Source: a bacterium (GTDB taxonomy: Bacteria; Bacteroidota; Ignavibacteria; Kapaibacteriales; UBA961). From it: a stretch of DNA of 11,623 nucleotides. The stretch is taken from NCBI GenBank assembly GCA_022844575.1, contig JALHLL010000101.1, positions 1 through 11,623 of the forward strand. Direction: 5' to 3'. The notes beneath the pieces are model-generated. The model was given only the letters and a program-made list of their open reading frames with translations. It was not told the origin of the DNA and searched no databases. Both the position numbers and the translations under genes were made by a program. Shown one piece after another: positions 1 to 6,620 of the stretch; positions within the stretch are counted from its first letter, which is position 1; each line of letters starts with the position of its first letter.

Positions 1-321
1 ACGCCACTTAAAACGTATTTCCTTGAGTTGTTGCTTATGCTGAGATTTTTTAGCTTGATTTTCTCGTTTCTGTTGCTCATAAGCAAACTTACCATAATCA
101 ATGATACGGCAAACAGGTGGCGACGCTTGCGGAGCAATCTCTACAAGGTCTTTCTCCTGATCGTAAGCCATTTCAATTGCTTGTCGGGTTGACATAACCC
201 CAAGCATAGCTCCATGTTCATCTACAACCCTAATTTCATTAGCTTGTATTTCATCATTGATTTTGTGTTTGCGATTTTTGTCGCGGTTGCTTTCGGGCGT
301 CGGAATCATGCGACCGCCCAT
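1..321 (-). CDS. infC: Translation initiation factor IF-3 (N-terminal part, cut by window edge)
   Basis: IF-3 binds the 30S subunit, keeps it apart from 50S and checks the start codon. The 107 visible residues carry a basic leader (1-20), then the family N-terminal domain: INDEI at 21-25, LGVMS at 40-44, DLVEIAP at 58-64, PPVCRIIDYGKF at 68-79, followed by the Lys/Gln-rich linker helix and KEIRF at 100-104, where the C-terminal domain begins. The remaining part lies left of the window. ATG at 321 is chosen because GAGGA lies 9 bases upstream (330-334) and a stop is close upstream in frame; the alternative Met5 is too far from that site. A near-perfect promoter lies at 378-408. In many bacteria infC follows thrS and precedes rpmI-rplT; here it is first in its transcript and divergent from lysS. 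Recognition is firm. Confidence 0.96.
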   Translation of the reverse strand, partial: MGGRMIPTPESNRDKNRKHKINDEIQANEIRVVDEHGAMLGVMSTRQAIEMAYDQEKDLVEIAPQASPPVCRIIDYGKFAYEQQKRENQAKKSQHKQQLKEIRFKWR

Positions 322-377
322 ACCTGGTTTCCTCAAGAATTACCTTTGTGTAATGAACGCTTTTTTTTCAAAGTCAG

Positions 378-408
378 CAAAAATACGGTAATTAACGCTA
401 TCAGCAAA
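378..408 (-). promoter_or_regulatory. Bacteroidota-type promoter for infC
   Basis: Read on the minus strand, TTTG (408-405), exactly 19 bases, then TATTTTTG (385-378). This matches in full the Bacteroidota housekeeping sigma-factor consensus TTTG / TAnnTTTG. Transcription would start near 370, leaving a leader of about 50 bases before the infC ATG at 321. The match is seen directly; activity is inferred. Confidence 0.7.
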
Positions 409-470
409 AACTCATTCAGGATTATTTACCAATAGAATGCTACTCTCATACTCGGAAACAGTAAAATAGC

Positions 471-485
471 TACGAAATCTTCGTA
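471..485. promoter_or_regulatory. Perfect palindrome TACGAA-ATC-TTCGTA in lysS promoter region
   Basis: Two 6-bp arms (471-476 and 480-485) are exact inverted complements around ATC. The element ends 10 bases before the lysS -7 box and covers the place where a -33 box should be (472-475), which is not recognisable. A regulator-binding site is the natural reading; the regulator is unknown. A transcribed hairpin is less likely because it lies upstream of the predicted start of transcription. Confidence 0.35.
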
Positions 486-494
486 AGAAGTTGG

Positions 495-502
495 TAATTT
501 TG
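495..502 (+). promoter_or_regulatory. Likely -7 box of the lysS promoter
   Basis: TAATTTTG fits TAnnTTTG exactly. The predicted transcription start near 508-510 gives a leader of about 25 bases carrying AAGGA (523-527), 7 bases before ATG 535. No TTTG is found at the expected -33 position; the palindrome at 471-485 lies there instead, so the promoter may need an activator or be weak. Confidence 0.5.
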
Positions 503-534
503 TGAAAATATTATCAAAAAACAAGGACATAGGC

Positions 535-2049
535 ATGTCGTTACTGCACAGAAATGATCAAGAATTACGTCGGCTGGAAGAGTTGAACGAATTGCGCCAA
601 CATGGTATTAACCCGTATCCACCCGTGTTTGAAAAGACGCACTCATCTGTTAATGTCCTAAACGGTTTTGATGATAATAAGCCGGAGGAATTTGCTCAGG
701 TAAGTCTTGCAGGAAGAATTATGGCAATAAGGAAAATGGGTAAAGCTACTTTTTGCCATATTCAGGACGATGCCGGACGTATCCAAGTATATTTGAAAAA
801 GGATGACTTACCGGAATTCTATGAAATTCTCGGAAACTTAGATATAGGTGATATTATCGGAGTAAAGGGTCATGTATTCAGAACAAAAACCGGTGAGGTT
901 TCCGTTTATGCCAAAGAAGCTATATTACTTTGTAAATCATTAAGAGTTCTTCCAATAGCTAAAGAAGAAACCGATGAGAACGGTAATAAAATAGTATATG
1001 ATGCCTTTGCCGATAAGGAATTACGTTATCGTCGCAGATATATTGATTTGATTGTGAATCACGAAGTAAAAAGCGTATTTGCAAAAAGGTCAAAAATAAT
1101 TTCGGGCATGCGACGCTATTTTGAAGACAAAGGATGGCTTGAAGTCGAAACACCGATACTGCAACCTTTGTATGGAGGTGCAACCGCAAGACCGTTTACA
1201 ACCCATCATAATGCCCTTGATATAGAACTATATTTACGTATTGCCGATGAGCTTTATTTAAAAAGACTTATCGTCGGTGGATACGAAGGTGTCTATGAAT
1301 TTTGCAAAAATTTCCGTAATGAAGGTATGGATAGAAGCCATAACCCCGAGTTTACACTCATGGAAATTTATATTGCATACAAAGATTATATGTGGATGAT
1401 GGGTATGGTGGAGGAACTTATTTCCGGTTTATGCTTGGCGGTTAACGGCACACATGAGGTTGAATATGATGGTCATAAGTTATCGTTCCAAGCACCGTTC
1501 AGAAGAGCAACGATGCACGGTTTGATTGAAGAAGCGATTGGTGAAAATATATTCGGATATGATAGAGATCAATTATTAGTTGTAGCGCGCAAAAACAATG
1601 TAGAAGTAGAGAATAATGCATCAGGAATGAAAATTTTTGATGAGATTTTCTCACAGAAAGTAGAACATACCCTTATTCAACCCACGTTTGTAATGGATTA
1701 TCCTGTAGAAATGTCGCCTCTTGCAAAGGCGCATAGAAGCGAACCGGGATTGGTTGAACGTTTTGAATTGTATGTTGCGGGAACTGAATTGGCAAACTGT
1801 TTTACGGAATTGAATGACCCTATTGATCAGAGAGCGCGCCTTGAAGAACAAGCCAGAGTGAAGGCAGCAGGTGATGATGAAGCAATGGTAGTTGATGAAG
1901 ATTTCTTATATGCCATTGAAGTAGGTATGCCGCCAACGGCTGGACTCGGTATAGGTATTGACCGTCTTGTCATGATTCTGACCGGTCAAACGTCTATACG
2001 TGATGTCTTGTTTTTCCCACAGATGAAACCGGAAAAACAACATCATTAG
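535..2049 (+). CDS. lysS: Lysyl-tRNA synthetase, class II
   Basis: Charges tRNA-Lys with lysine using ATP, in the cytoplasm. The 504-residue protein begins with the usual helical leader (LRRLEELNELRQHGINPYP), then an OB-fold anticodon-binding domain (about 56-150), then the class II core: motif 1 around the FEDKGWLEVETPIL stretch, motif 2 FRNEGMDRSHNPEFT from residue 260, motif 3 GLGIGIDRL from residue 470, ending in the family signature IRDVLFFPQM. ATG 535 is preferred over an in-frame GTG at 502 because AAGGA lies 7 bases upstream and because the GTG overlaps the predicted -7 promoter box. The protein stops soon after motif 3, so it is the short bacterial form without the long C-terminal extension common in Bacteroidia. 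The S2P-type protease gene follows after 31 bases and is likely co-transcribed. Confidence 0.97.
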   Translation: MSLLHRNDQELRRLEELNELRQHGINPYPPVFEKTHSSVNVLNGFDDNKPEEFAQVSLAGRIMAIRKMGKATFCHIQDDAGRIQVYLKKDDLPEFYEILGNLDIGDIIGVKGHVFRTKTGEVSVYAKEAILLCKSLRVLPIAKEETDENGNKIVYDAFADKELRYRRRYIDLIVNHEVKSVFAKRSKIISGMRRYFEDKGWLEVETPILQPLYGGATARPFTTHHNALDIELYLRIADELYLKRLIVGGYEGVYEFCKNFRNEGMDRSHNPEFTLMEIYIAYKDYMWMMGMVEELISGLCLAVNGTHEVEYDGHKLSFQAPFRRATMHGLIEEAIGENIFGYDRDQLLVVARKNNVEVENNASGMKIFDEIFSQKVEHTLIQPTFVMDYPVEMSPLAKAHRSEPGLVERFELYVAGTELANCFTELNDPIDQRARLEEQARVKAAGDDEAMVVDEDFLYAIEVGMPPTAGLGIGIDRLVMILTGQTSIRDVLFFPQMKPEKQHH

Positions 2050-2080
2050 AATGATGAGTTTTCACCCACAATAGCTTTAT

Positions 2081-3172
2081 ATGGATACAATAATCGGCGA
2101 CGAGATCATTGCCGCACCAAGAAAAAAAGAACCAAGATATATTCTTGCATTAACGCTGTTTATTCTTAACATTCTTGCAACAATTTTTGCAGGTACGCTA
2201 TGGGCAGGGCATAATCCTCTTGAAATGACGGAATGGCAATACGGAGTAACATACTCCGTATTGCTTATGCTTTTTTTGACAACACATGAATTCGGGCATT
2301 ATTTTGCGGCTCGATACCATAAGATAGAAGCATCACTCCCCTATTTTTTACCTGCCCCTATTCCACTACTTTCACCTTTTGGTACATTCGGGGCATTTAT
2401 TAAGGTTAAACAAATAATCCCCTCCAGAAAAGTACTTTTTGATATTGGTGTTGCCGGACCGATAGCAGGGTTTATTGTCAGTGTTGCAATATTGATTGTC
2501 GGTTTTATCACATTACCAACGCAAGAATATTTATACTCAATACATCCTGATTATGCGCTTAATGGCGGACATATTATCAGTGAAGGAATGTTTTTTGGTG
2601 ATACAATATTGTTTTCATTATTGAAAGCAATATTTACGGATCCGAATGCCTTTTTTCCACCTATGAGTGAAATTTATCATTATCCGTTTTTATGTGTAGG
2701 GTGGTTCGGATTATTTGTGACGGCTCTTAATATGCTTCCTATCGGTCAACTTGATGGAGGGCATATTATTTATGCAATGTTCAACAAACATCAAAAAAGA
2801 ATAGGCACTTTCCTTTGGTGGATTCTCCTTATTATGGGTATTGGTGGTATAAGCCATGTATTACGAATGTATATATCACAGCCCTCAACTGATGCTTTAT
2901 ACACCTTCTTCCGTGAGAAGCTACTTTTCCTCTTCGGGATAATAGACACATATATTCCTTGGCTTTTACAATGTTGGAATGGTTGGCTTTTATGGGTATT
3001 TATAGCACGTTTTATTATGAAAATTAAGCATCCCCCAGTACCCGATACATCACCAATAGGATGGAAAAGAATGGTTGTAGGGTATTTTGCATTAGCTATT
3101 TTCATTCTTAGTTTTTCCTATAATGGAATTTATTTTGTGAGTAATGAGCTTGCCGGCGTTCTCGGATTTTAA
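2081..3172 (+). CDS. Site-2-protease-type intramembrane zinc metalloprotease (peptidase M50)
   Basis: A polytopic membrane protein of 363 residues. The zinc-binding HEFGH lies at 69-73 in a membrane segment, and the second M50 signature, NMLPIGQLDGGH at 217-228, supplies the third metal ligand Asp225. Several further hydrophobic segments are seen: about 20-43, 115-140, 205-220, 245-260, 290-310 and 335-355. No PDZ domain is visible between the two motifs, so it belongs with the PDZ-less M50 group that includes the plant EGY proteins and cyanobacterial relatives, rather than RseP. Such proteases cut membrane-bound substrates such as anti-sigma factors, but the substrate here cannot be told: no anti-sigma or sigma gene is adjacent. 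The start ATG 2081 has no clear Shine-Dalgarno site. It follows lysS by 31 bases with no terminator between. All catalytic residues are present. Confidence 0.9.
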   Translation: MDTIIGDEIIAAPRKKEPRYILALTLFILNILATIFAGTLWAGHNPLEMTEWQYGVTYSVLLMLFLTTHEFGHYFAARYHKIEASLPYFLPAPIPLLSPFGTFGAFIKVKQIIPSRKVLFDIGVAGPIAGFIVSVAILIVGFITLPTQEYLYSIHPDYALNGGHIISEGMFFGDTILFSLLKAIFTDPNAFFPPMSEIYHYPFLCVGWFGLFVTALNMLPIGQLDGGHIIYAMFNKHQKRIGTFLWWILLIMGIGGISHVLRMYISQPSTDALYTFFREKLLFLFGIIDTYIPWLLQCWNGWLLWVFIARFIMKIKHPPVPDTSPIGWKRMVVGYFALAIFILSFSYNGIYFVSNELAGVLGF

Positions 3173-3201
3173 ATCGAATCTGATACTTACATCAATAAGA
3201 G

Positions 3202-3230
3202 TAGTGCAATTCTTAAATGAAGATTCACTA
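3202..3230 (+). other. Imperfect RNA hairpin 30 bases after the M50 protease stop
   Basis: TAGTG (3202-3206), AAT (3208-3210) and CTT (3212-3214) pair with AAG, ATT and CACTA (3220-3230), giving 11 base pairs with two single-base bulges and a 5-base loop. No T-run follows, so it is not a standard intrinsic terminator. It may mark the 3' end of the lysS-protease transcript or be fortuitous. Confidence 0.25.
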
Positions 3231-3493
3231 AAAATCTCATTCGACTACATGTTTAGGGTGCTTCTACAACAAAAACTATTCTTAATACAATAGAATTCTA
3301 CTGTAGGGTATTAACATCACAAAGTAACGTTCACCCAAAATGGTCTTTTTTTGGTTTTACGACTCTTTTCAGTTTCACTGTTGTTATGTAGCAATAAAGG
3401 CATACTCTGTTTTGATATATAGCAGTGGATAGATATTAACAAAACTTTTGCTTTGTTACAAATGCTTTGTAGTTCAGTAGAAATCGGTCAAGT

Positions 3494-3516
3494 TGTAAAA
3501 GTACATCGTTTTTACA
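3494..3516. repeat. Inverted repeat TGTAAAA-N9-TTTTACA
   Basis: Two exact 7-bp arms (3494-3500 and 3510-3516) around a 9-base spacer in non-coding DNA. An operator for an unseen regulator is possible, but it lies about 170 bases upstream of the next promoter and AT-rich arms like these arise by chance fairly often. Confidence 0.2.
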
Positions 3517-3680
3517 CATCTCTCAATACAATCGGAAGAGTGTCAAACGGATATGTGATACCTAAGCGTAGTAACGTCCAATTTTTAAACATTTCCACAA
3601 ACCGGATATTATCTCAACTTATAAGTTTATTCTTTTACGAGCAAAAGAATCTCGGCTCTTACAACGGATGACATTTATCA

Positions 3681-3711
3681 TTTTAAGTTGGGCGGAACAC
3701 AGATACATTTG
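3681..3711 (+). promoter_or_regulatory. Promoter for the small membrane protein gene
   Basis: TTTT (3681-3684), 19 bases, then TACATTTG (3704-3711), a full TAnnTTTG match with three of four bases at -33. Transcription would begin near 3717, so the upstream in-frame ATG at 3716 would have no leader. This supports translation from ATG 3743. Confidence 0.45.
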
Positions 3712-3742
3712 GTAAATGTTAATTAACATTTCATATACAAAC

Positions 3743-4147
3743 ATGATGAACGGCAAGAACAACATCGCAATAGGTTTTTTGGCAATGGGCTTTTTTATGG
3801 CTTATGGATTTCTGTTAATCTATCTTCGAGACTTTGCACCTGAAAAAGTAGAATGGGCGAACTCTTACAGTATCGGAAAACATTTTGAAGCTCGATTAGC
3901 TCATGTTCATGGAAACCTTTTTGCATTTCTAAATATTCTAATCGGATACTTATTGCTTCGTTTTAGTGACAAACTTCAAAACACTAAAGTTATTTCTTGG
4001 CTAGCACTGGCAGGATTATTAATGCCAATAGGAATTTTATCTGAAGTATATTTTGGTTTACCGCCGGTTTTGGTTTTAATAGGAGCGATTACAATGACGG
4101 TTTCTGTAGTATGGCTTGGTTTTGCTTTTCTTAAGATGAAGTTGTAA
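3743..4147 (+). CDS. Small four-helix membrane protein with a His-x-His at helix 2, function unknown
   Basis: A 134-residue hydrophobic protein with four predicted membrane helices (about 8-28, 55-72, 83-103 and 109-130). The loop before helix 2 and its start read EARLAHVHGN (49-58), so Arg51, His54 and His56 stand at the membrane edge; Asn58, Asn64 and Tyr103 are further polar residues in or next to helices. This pattern recalls small haem-binding four-helix proteins such as styrene oxide isomerase, which has Ala-Arg-x-His at the same place; the resemblance is from memory, is weak, and should not be read as a function. ATG 3743 (or 3746) is chosen over 3716 because of the promoter position; there is no Shine-Dalgarno site. 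It stands alone, between non-coding stretches, with the mini-cupin gene 223 bases downstream. Confidence 0.7.
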   Translation: MMNGKNNIAIGFLAMGFFMAYGFLLIYLRDFAPEKVEWANSYSIGKHFEARLAHVHGNLFAFLNILIGYLLLRFSDKLQNTKVISWLALAGLLMPIGILSEVYFGLPPVLVLIGAITMTVSVVWLGFAFLKMKL

Positions 4148-4370
4148 ACCCAATTATGATTGAATGAATACTTTGTTATGTTCTTTCTTATTGAAAGACT
4201 TTTATTCACTGACAATAATTTCGAATATTGTATTTTTCGATTTACCTTTTTATTTCCGGTCAGCAAAATCAACAAGAACTAAACACTTAGTGAAATGATG
4301 TTACTATTAGCTCCGGCTTTGAGTTCTTTCACACCTTCACCTATTTCTAACTTAATAAGAAGCAAATACC

Positions 4371-4658
4371 ATGAACATAAGAGAATTGCATAAAGACACG
4401 AAAGCAGTTTCGACTGTTTCACTGTTTAAAACGGGAAGCGGAAGTGTAACTGCAATCCAAATATTGGCAGAAGAACAGTTGAAGGAACACATTACAAAAG
4501 TTCCAGCATTATTAGTTTGCTTGACAGGTGAAGCAAATTTTGAAAACGAAAATGGAGTTAAGCTCACACTCATAGCAGGTGATTATGTAAACATTGAGCC
4601 AGAAATAAAGCATTGGATTAACGCAAAATCTACAAGCAACTTGATCCTCATTAGATAA
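4371..4658 (+). CDS. Small single-domain cupin protein
   Basis: A 95-residue protein of the cupin (double-stranded beta-helix) fold. The second cupin motif is clear: GDYVNIEPEIKHW at 70-82 with His81. The first motif is reduced: only His40 (LKEHITKVPALL) and Glu54 in the turn (LTGEANF) are in the expected region, and the usual HxH pair is missing. Metal binding is therefore doubtful, and it may bind a small molecule or act structurally. Short cupins of this kind, with the same opening (residues 1-11, LHKDTK) are, as far as I recall, common in Bacteroidota and have no established role. No Shine-Dalgarno site and no clear promoter was found. The gene stands alone in the gene-poor stretch. Confidence 0.75.
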   Translation: MNIRELHKDTKAVSTVSLFKTGSGSVTAIQILAEEQLKEHITKVPALLVCLTGEANFENENGVKLTLIAGDYVNIEPEIKHWINAKSTSNLILIR

Positions 4659-5042
4659 TTCCACTTTCACGACAGATAAAAAAGATTTACCCCAGAAACA
4701 CCAACTACCATCATTAGCTGATGCACGCGCATATTTAAATTTGTTGGAAACGTTATCCAAAGGGCATCCGTTTACTAGTTGCTATAATCAAAAATATTCC
4801 TAATTCACTATATTGTGCCGTCCGTCAAACAGATTTTCAATGTATTAAACCCAAGTGAATGTGTTCTTTGAAATTACGAGTTCTCTCTTCAGATTTTCGC
4901 CCTTAAAAGCACTAAAATATTCTGCAACAAAAAAGGGTAGCTGTATTTTAGCAACTTGATTGTTTTGCAGTATTAGTAGTTTTACGAAAACAAGTAACGC
5001 TATCAGGATATGGGTTAGACACACTTTTTTCACATTATCTCT
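4659..5042. other. Non-coding stretch before the CrtI-like gene
   Basis: About 380 bases without a convincing gene. From just after the cupin stop, a different forward frame stays open without a start codon to a stop at 4801-4803 (about 50 residues, including LPSLADARAYLNLLETL); it could be the tail of a decayed gene but matches nothing I know. On the minus strand a 62-codon frame from GTG 5033 to about 4845 has a hydrophobic start, but its start lies only 9 bases from the next gene's ATG and it has no good ribosome site. A weak promoter candidate, CTTG (4955-4958), 18 bases, TAGTTTTA (4977-4984), could serve the gene at 5043. Confidence 0.5.
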
Positions 5043-6503
5043 ATGTCAAATCACTTCGATTATATTGTTCTTGGAGCCGGTTATGCCGGACTGACTGCGG
5101 CTGCTTTGCTCGCAAAACGCAATAAGAGTACTCTCCTACTCGAATCTCATTATGCCGTTGGTGGTTGTGCATCGTTTTTTCGGCGCAAGCATTTCTTTTT
5201 CGATAGCGGTGCAACAACATTAAGCGGTATGTTGCCGCATCTGCCATTGGGACTTTTACAAAAAGAACTTGATATTCAATTTGCCGTTGCACATCTTCCA
5301 ATAGGAATGATAATAAAAACTGAGCATGGTGATATTCATCGCTATGCAAATAGAGTACAATGGTTACAAGAATGTATGAAGGTATTTCCTCATAAAAATC
5401 AGGAAAGATTCTGGAGTAAACTGTATGAATTAGAAGAAAAGGTATGGAAAATTGTTGGTAATAATCCATTTTTTCCACCTGCTAATATCAACGATTTTCT
5501 TTCTCTTATTGCACCAAAAAACTTTCCGAATATTACAATAATCAGAGGTGTTTTTTCCTCACTCTATCAATTATTGAGAAGATATGATTTGCACAATGAC
5601 AAATATTTTAAGCGCTTTGTTGATGAGCAGTTAATTATAAGTACACAGAATTATTCGGAACAATCGCCTTACCTTACTTCCGCTATGGGGCTTACGTACC
5701 CATCTCAAACATATTATCCCTATGGGGGTATTGCTAAACCTGCGCAAATGATTGCCGAGAAGTTTGACCAAATGAATGGTGTTTTACGTAAAAATGATGC
5801 CGTCGTATCAATTCGATATCACAATGCTATATGGCATATTGAAACGGAAAAAGGGAAGAAATTTGTTTCACCGACTATTATTTCCTCCATCCCAATTTGG
5901 AGTATGGTAAAACTTACTCATGAAAAAGTGCAGGAATATTATCGTAAAAAAGCCGAGCAATTCCATTTCGCTTGGGGGGCATTTATGGTATATTTTGCCA
6001 TTGAATCATCGGAAGAATTACCGACAGCATACTATCAGATTCATACTCAGGAGACAATACCTCACTGTGCTTCACGATCTTTTTTTGTAACAATTTCCTT
6101 ATCGGATGATGAAATAAAAGCACCACGCGGATGGAAAACGGTCACAATTTCCACACATACACATTCACATGAATGGTTCAACTTGACCGAAGAGGAGTAT
6201 GAAAGGAAAAAGCAACAAACGACTGATTTTATAATTTCAGTATTTAACAAAGAGTTTCCACTGTTGCGACATTCAAACAAAGAGTGGATTAGCAGTGCAA
6301 CACCGCGAACATTTTCGCATTACACACGCCGTTTTTCCGGTTTTGTTGGCGGAATACCACACTCTACACGGCAGAATTTCCTCACCCTACCCCATAATGT
6401 TACCCCTTTTAAAGGATTATACCAAATAGGTGATTCGGCATTTCCGGGGCAAGGCACACCAAGTGTAGTTTTGGCTGCAATGAATGTTGTACAACGTTTG
6501 TAA
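5043..6503 (+). CDS. FAD-dependent oxidoreductase of the phytoene desaturase / carotenoid isomerase (CrtI/CrtISO) family
   Basis: 486 residues. The N-terminal Rossmann dinucleotide-binding motif is GAGYAG (11-16), with the ribose-binding acidic residue Glu34 and the following GG at 40-41. The C-terminal flavin-contact signature, GDSAFPGQG at 463-471, is diagnostic for CrtI-like enzymes. The middle region is the variable substrate part. Members desaturate or isomerise carotenoids or reduce retinoid-like polyenes. The substrate here cannot be assigned: no crtB, crtE or cyclase lies nearby, so it may act with pathway genes elsewhere or on another polyene. ATG 5043 places the Rossmann strand at the usual position; there is no Shine-Dalgarno site. 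It precedes ald by 117 bases on the same strand, but ald has its own strong ribosome site and probably its own promoter. Confidence 0.88.
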   Translation: MSNHFDYIVLGAGYAGLTAAALLAKRNKSTLLLESHYAVGGCASFFRRKHFFFDSGATTLSGMLPHLPLGLLQKELDIQFAVAHLPIGMIIKTEHGDIHRYANRVQWLQECMKVFPHKNQERFWSKLYELEEKVWKIVGNNPFFPPANINDFLSLIAPKNFPNITIIRGVFSSLYQLLRRYDLHNDKYFKRFVDEQLIISTQNYSEQSPYLTSAMGLTYPSQTYYPYGGIAKPAQMIAEKFDQMNGVLRKNDAVVSIRYHNAIWHIETEKGKKFVSPTIISSIPIWSMVKLTHEKVQEYYRKKAEQFHFAWGAFMVYFAIESSEELPTAYYQIHTQETIPHCASRSFFVTISLSDDEIKAPRGWKTVTISTHTHSHEWFNLTEEEYERKKQQTTDFIISVFNKEFPLLRHSNKEWISSATPRTFSHYTRRFSGFVGGIPHSTRQNFLTLPHNVTPFKGLYQIGDSAFPGQGTPSVVLAAMNVVQRL

Positions 6504-6535
6504 AAAAGCCAACAGATAGCATCAAAACAGTTTTC

Positions 6536-6570
6536 TTTCGTCACGTCAATTTTTAGCTGCAATTTTGCAG
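6536..6570 (+). promoter_or_regulatory. Candidate ald promoter overlapped by palindrome CTGCAA-TT-TTGCAG
   Basis: A perfect 14-bp palindrome, CTGCAATTTTGCAG, lies at 6557-6570. Inside it, CAATTTTG (6560-6567) is one base from TAnnTTTG and has TTTC 20 bases upstream (6536-6539). A promoter with an operator over its -7 box would fit substrate-controlled expression of ald, which in other bacteria is controlled by Lrp/AsnC-type regulators. The palindrome is seen; its role is inferred and the promoter match is imperfect. Confidence 0.3.
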
Positions 6571-6620
6571 ATTGTATTTGTATAAGGTTTCACTTATTAT
6601 TCTATTGGTAGGAGTAAAAA

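Larger units (their letters stand above)
3173..3742. other. Non-coding stretch after the M50 protease gene
   Basis: About 570 bases with no credible gene on either strand. Reading frames are short and resemble no known family. Small structures are present: an imperfect hairpin at 3202-3230, a 10-bp palindrome TAGAATTCTA at 3291-3300, an inverted repeat at 3494-3516, and the promoter of the next gene at 3681-3711. A 28-residue Lys/Arg-rich frame on the minus strand (3317-3403) is too short to call. The stretch may be remains of decayed genes; no recognisable relic was found. Confidence 0.6.

Noticed and set aside
341..348. TACCTTTG on the plus strand as a second lysS promoter
   Set aside because: It lies at the infC ribosome site, nearly 190 bases from the lysS start, with no -33 box at a proper distance.
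502..534. GTG 502 as the lysS start, adding 11 residues
   Set aside because: It overlaps the predicted -7 box, has no ribosome site, and ATG 535 has AAGGA at ideal spacing.
2072..2079. TAGCTTTA just before the M50 protease start as its own promoter
   Set aside because: Transcription would start inside the coding region and no -33 box is present; co-transcription with lysS is simpler.
3317..3403. 28-residue Lys/Arg-rich frame on the minus strand
   Set aside because: Very short, no ribosome site, no family resemblance; length is expected by chance in AT-rich non-coding DNA.
3453..3671. 72-residue forward frame in the gap after the M50 gene
   Set aside because: No ribosome site, no recognisable domain, composition unlike its neighbours; probably chance.
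3687..5020. Integron cassette ends: GTTGGGC at 3687-3693 and GTTAGAC at 5014-5020 look like attC core sites around small orphan genes
   Set aside because: No complementary partner boxes or intervening palindromic arms were found at the expected distance, and no integrase is present.
4845..5033. Minus-strand frame of 62 codons with a hydrophobic N-terminus, from GTG 5033
   Set aside because: Starts 9 bases from the divergent gene at 5043, leaving no room for promoters, and only a non-ATG start; no family match.
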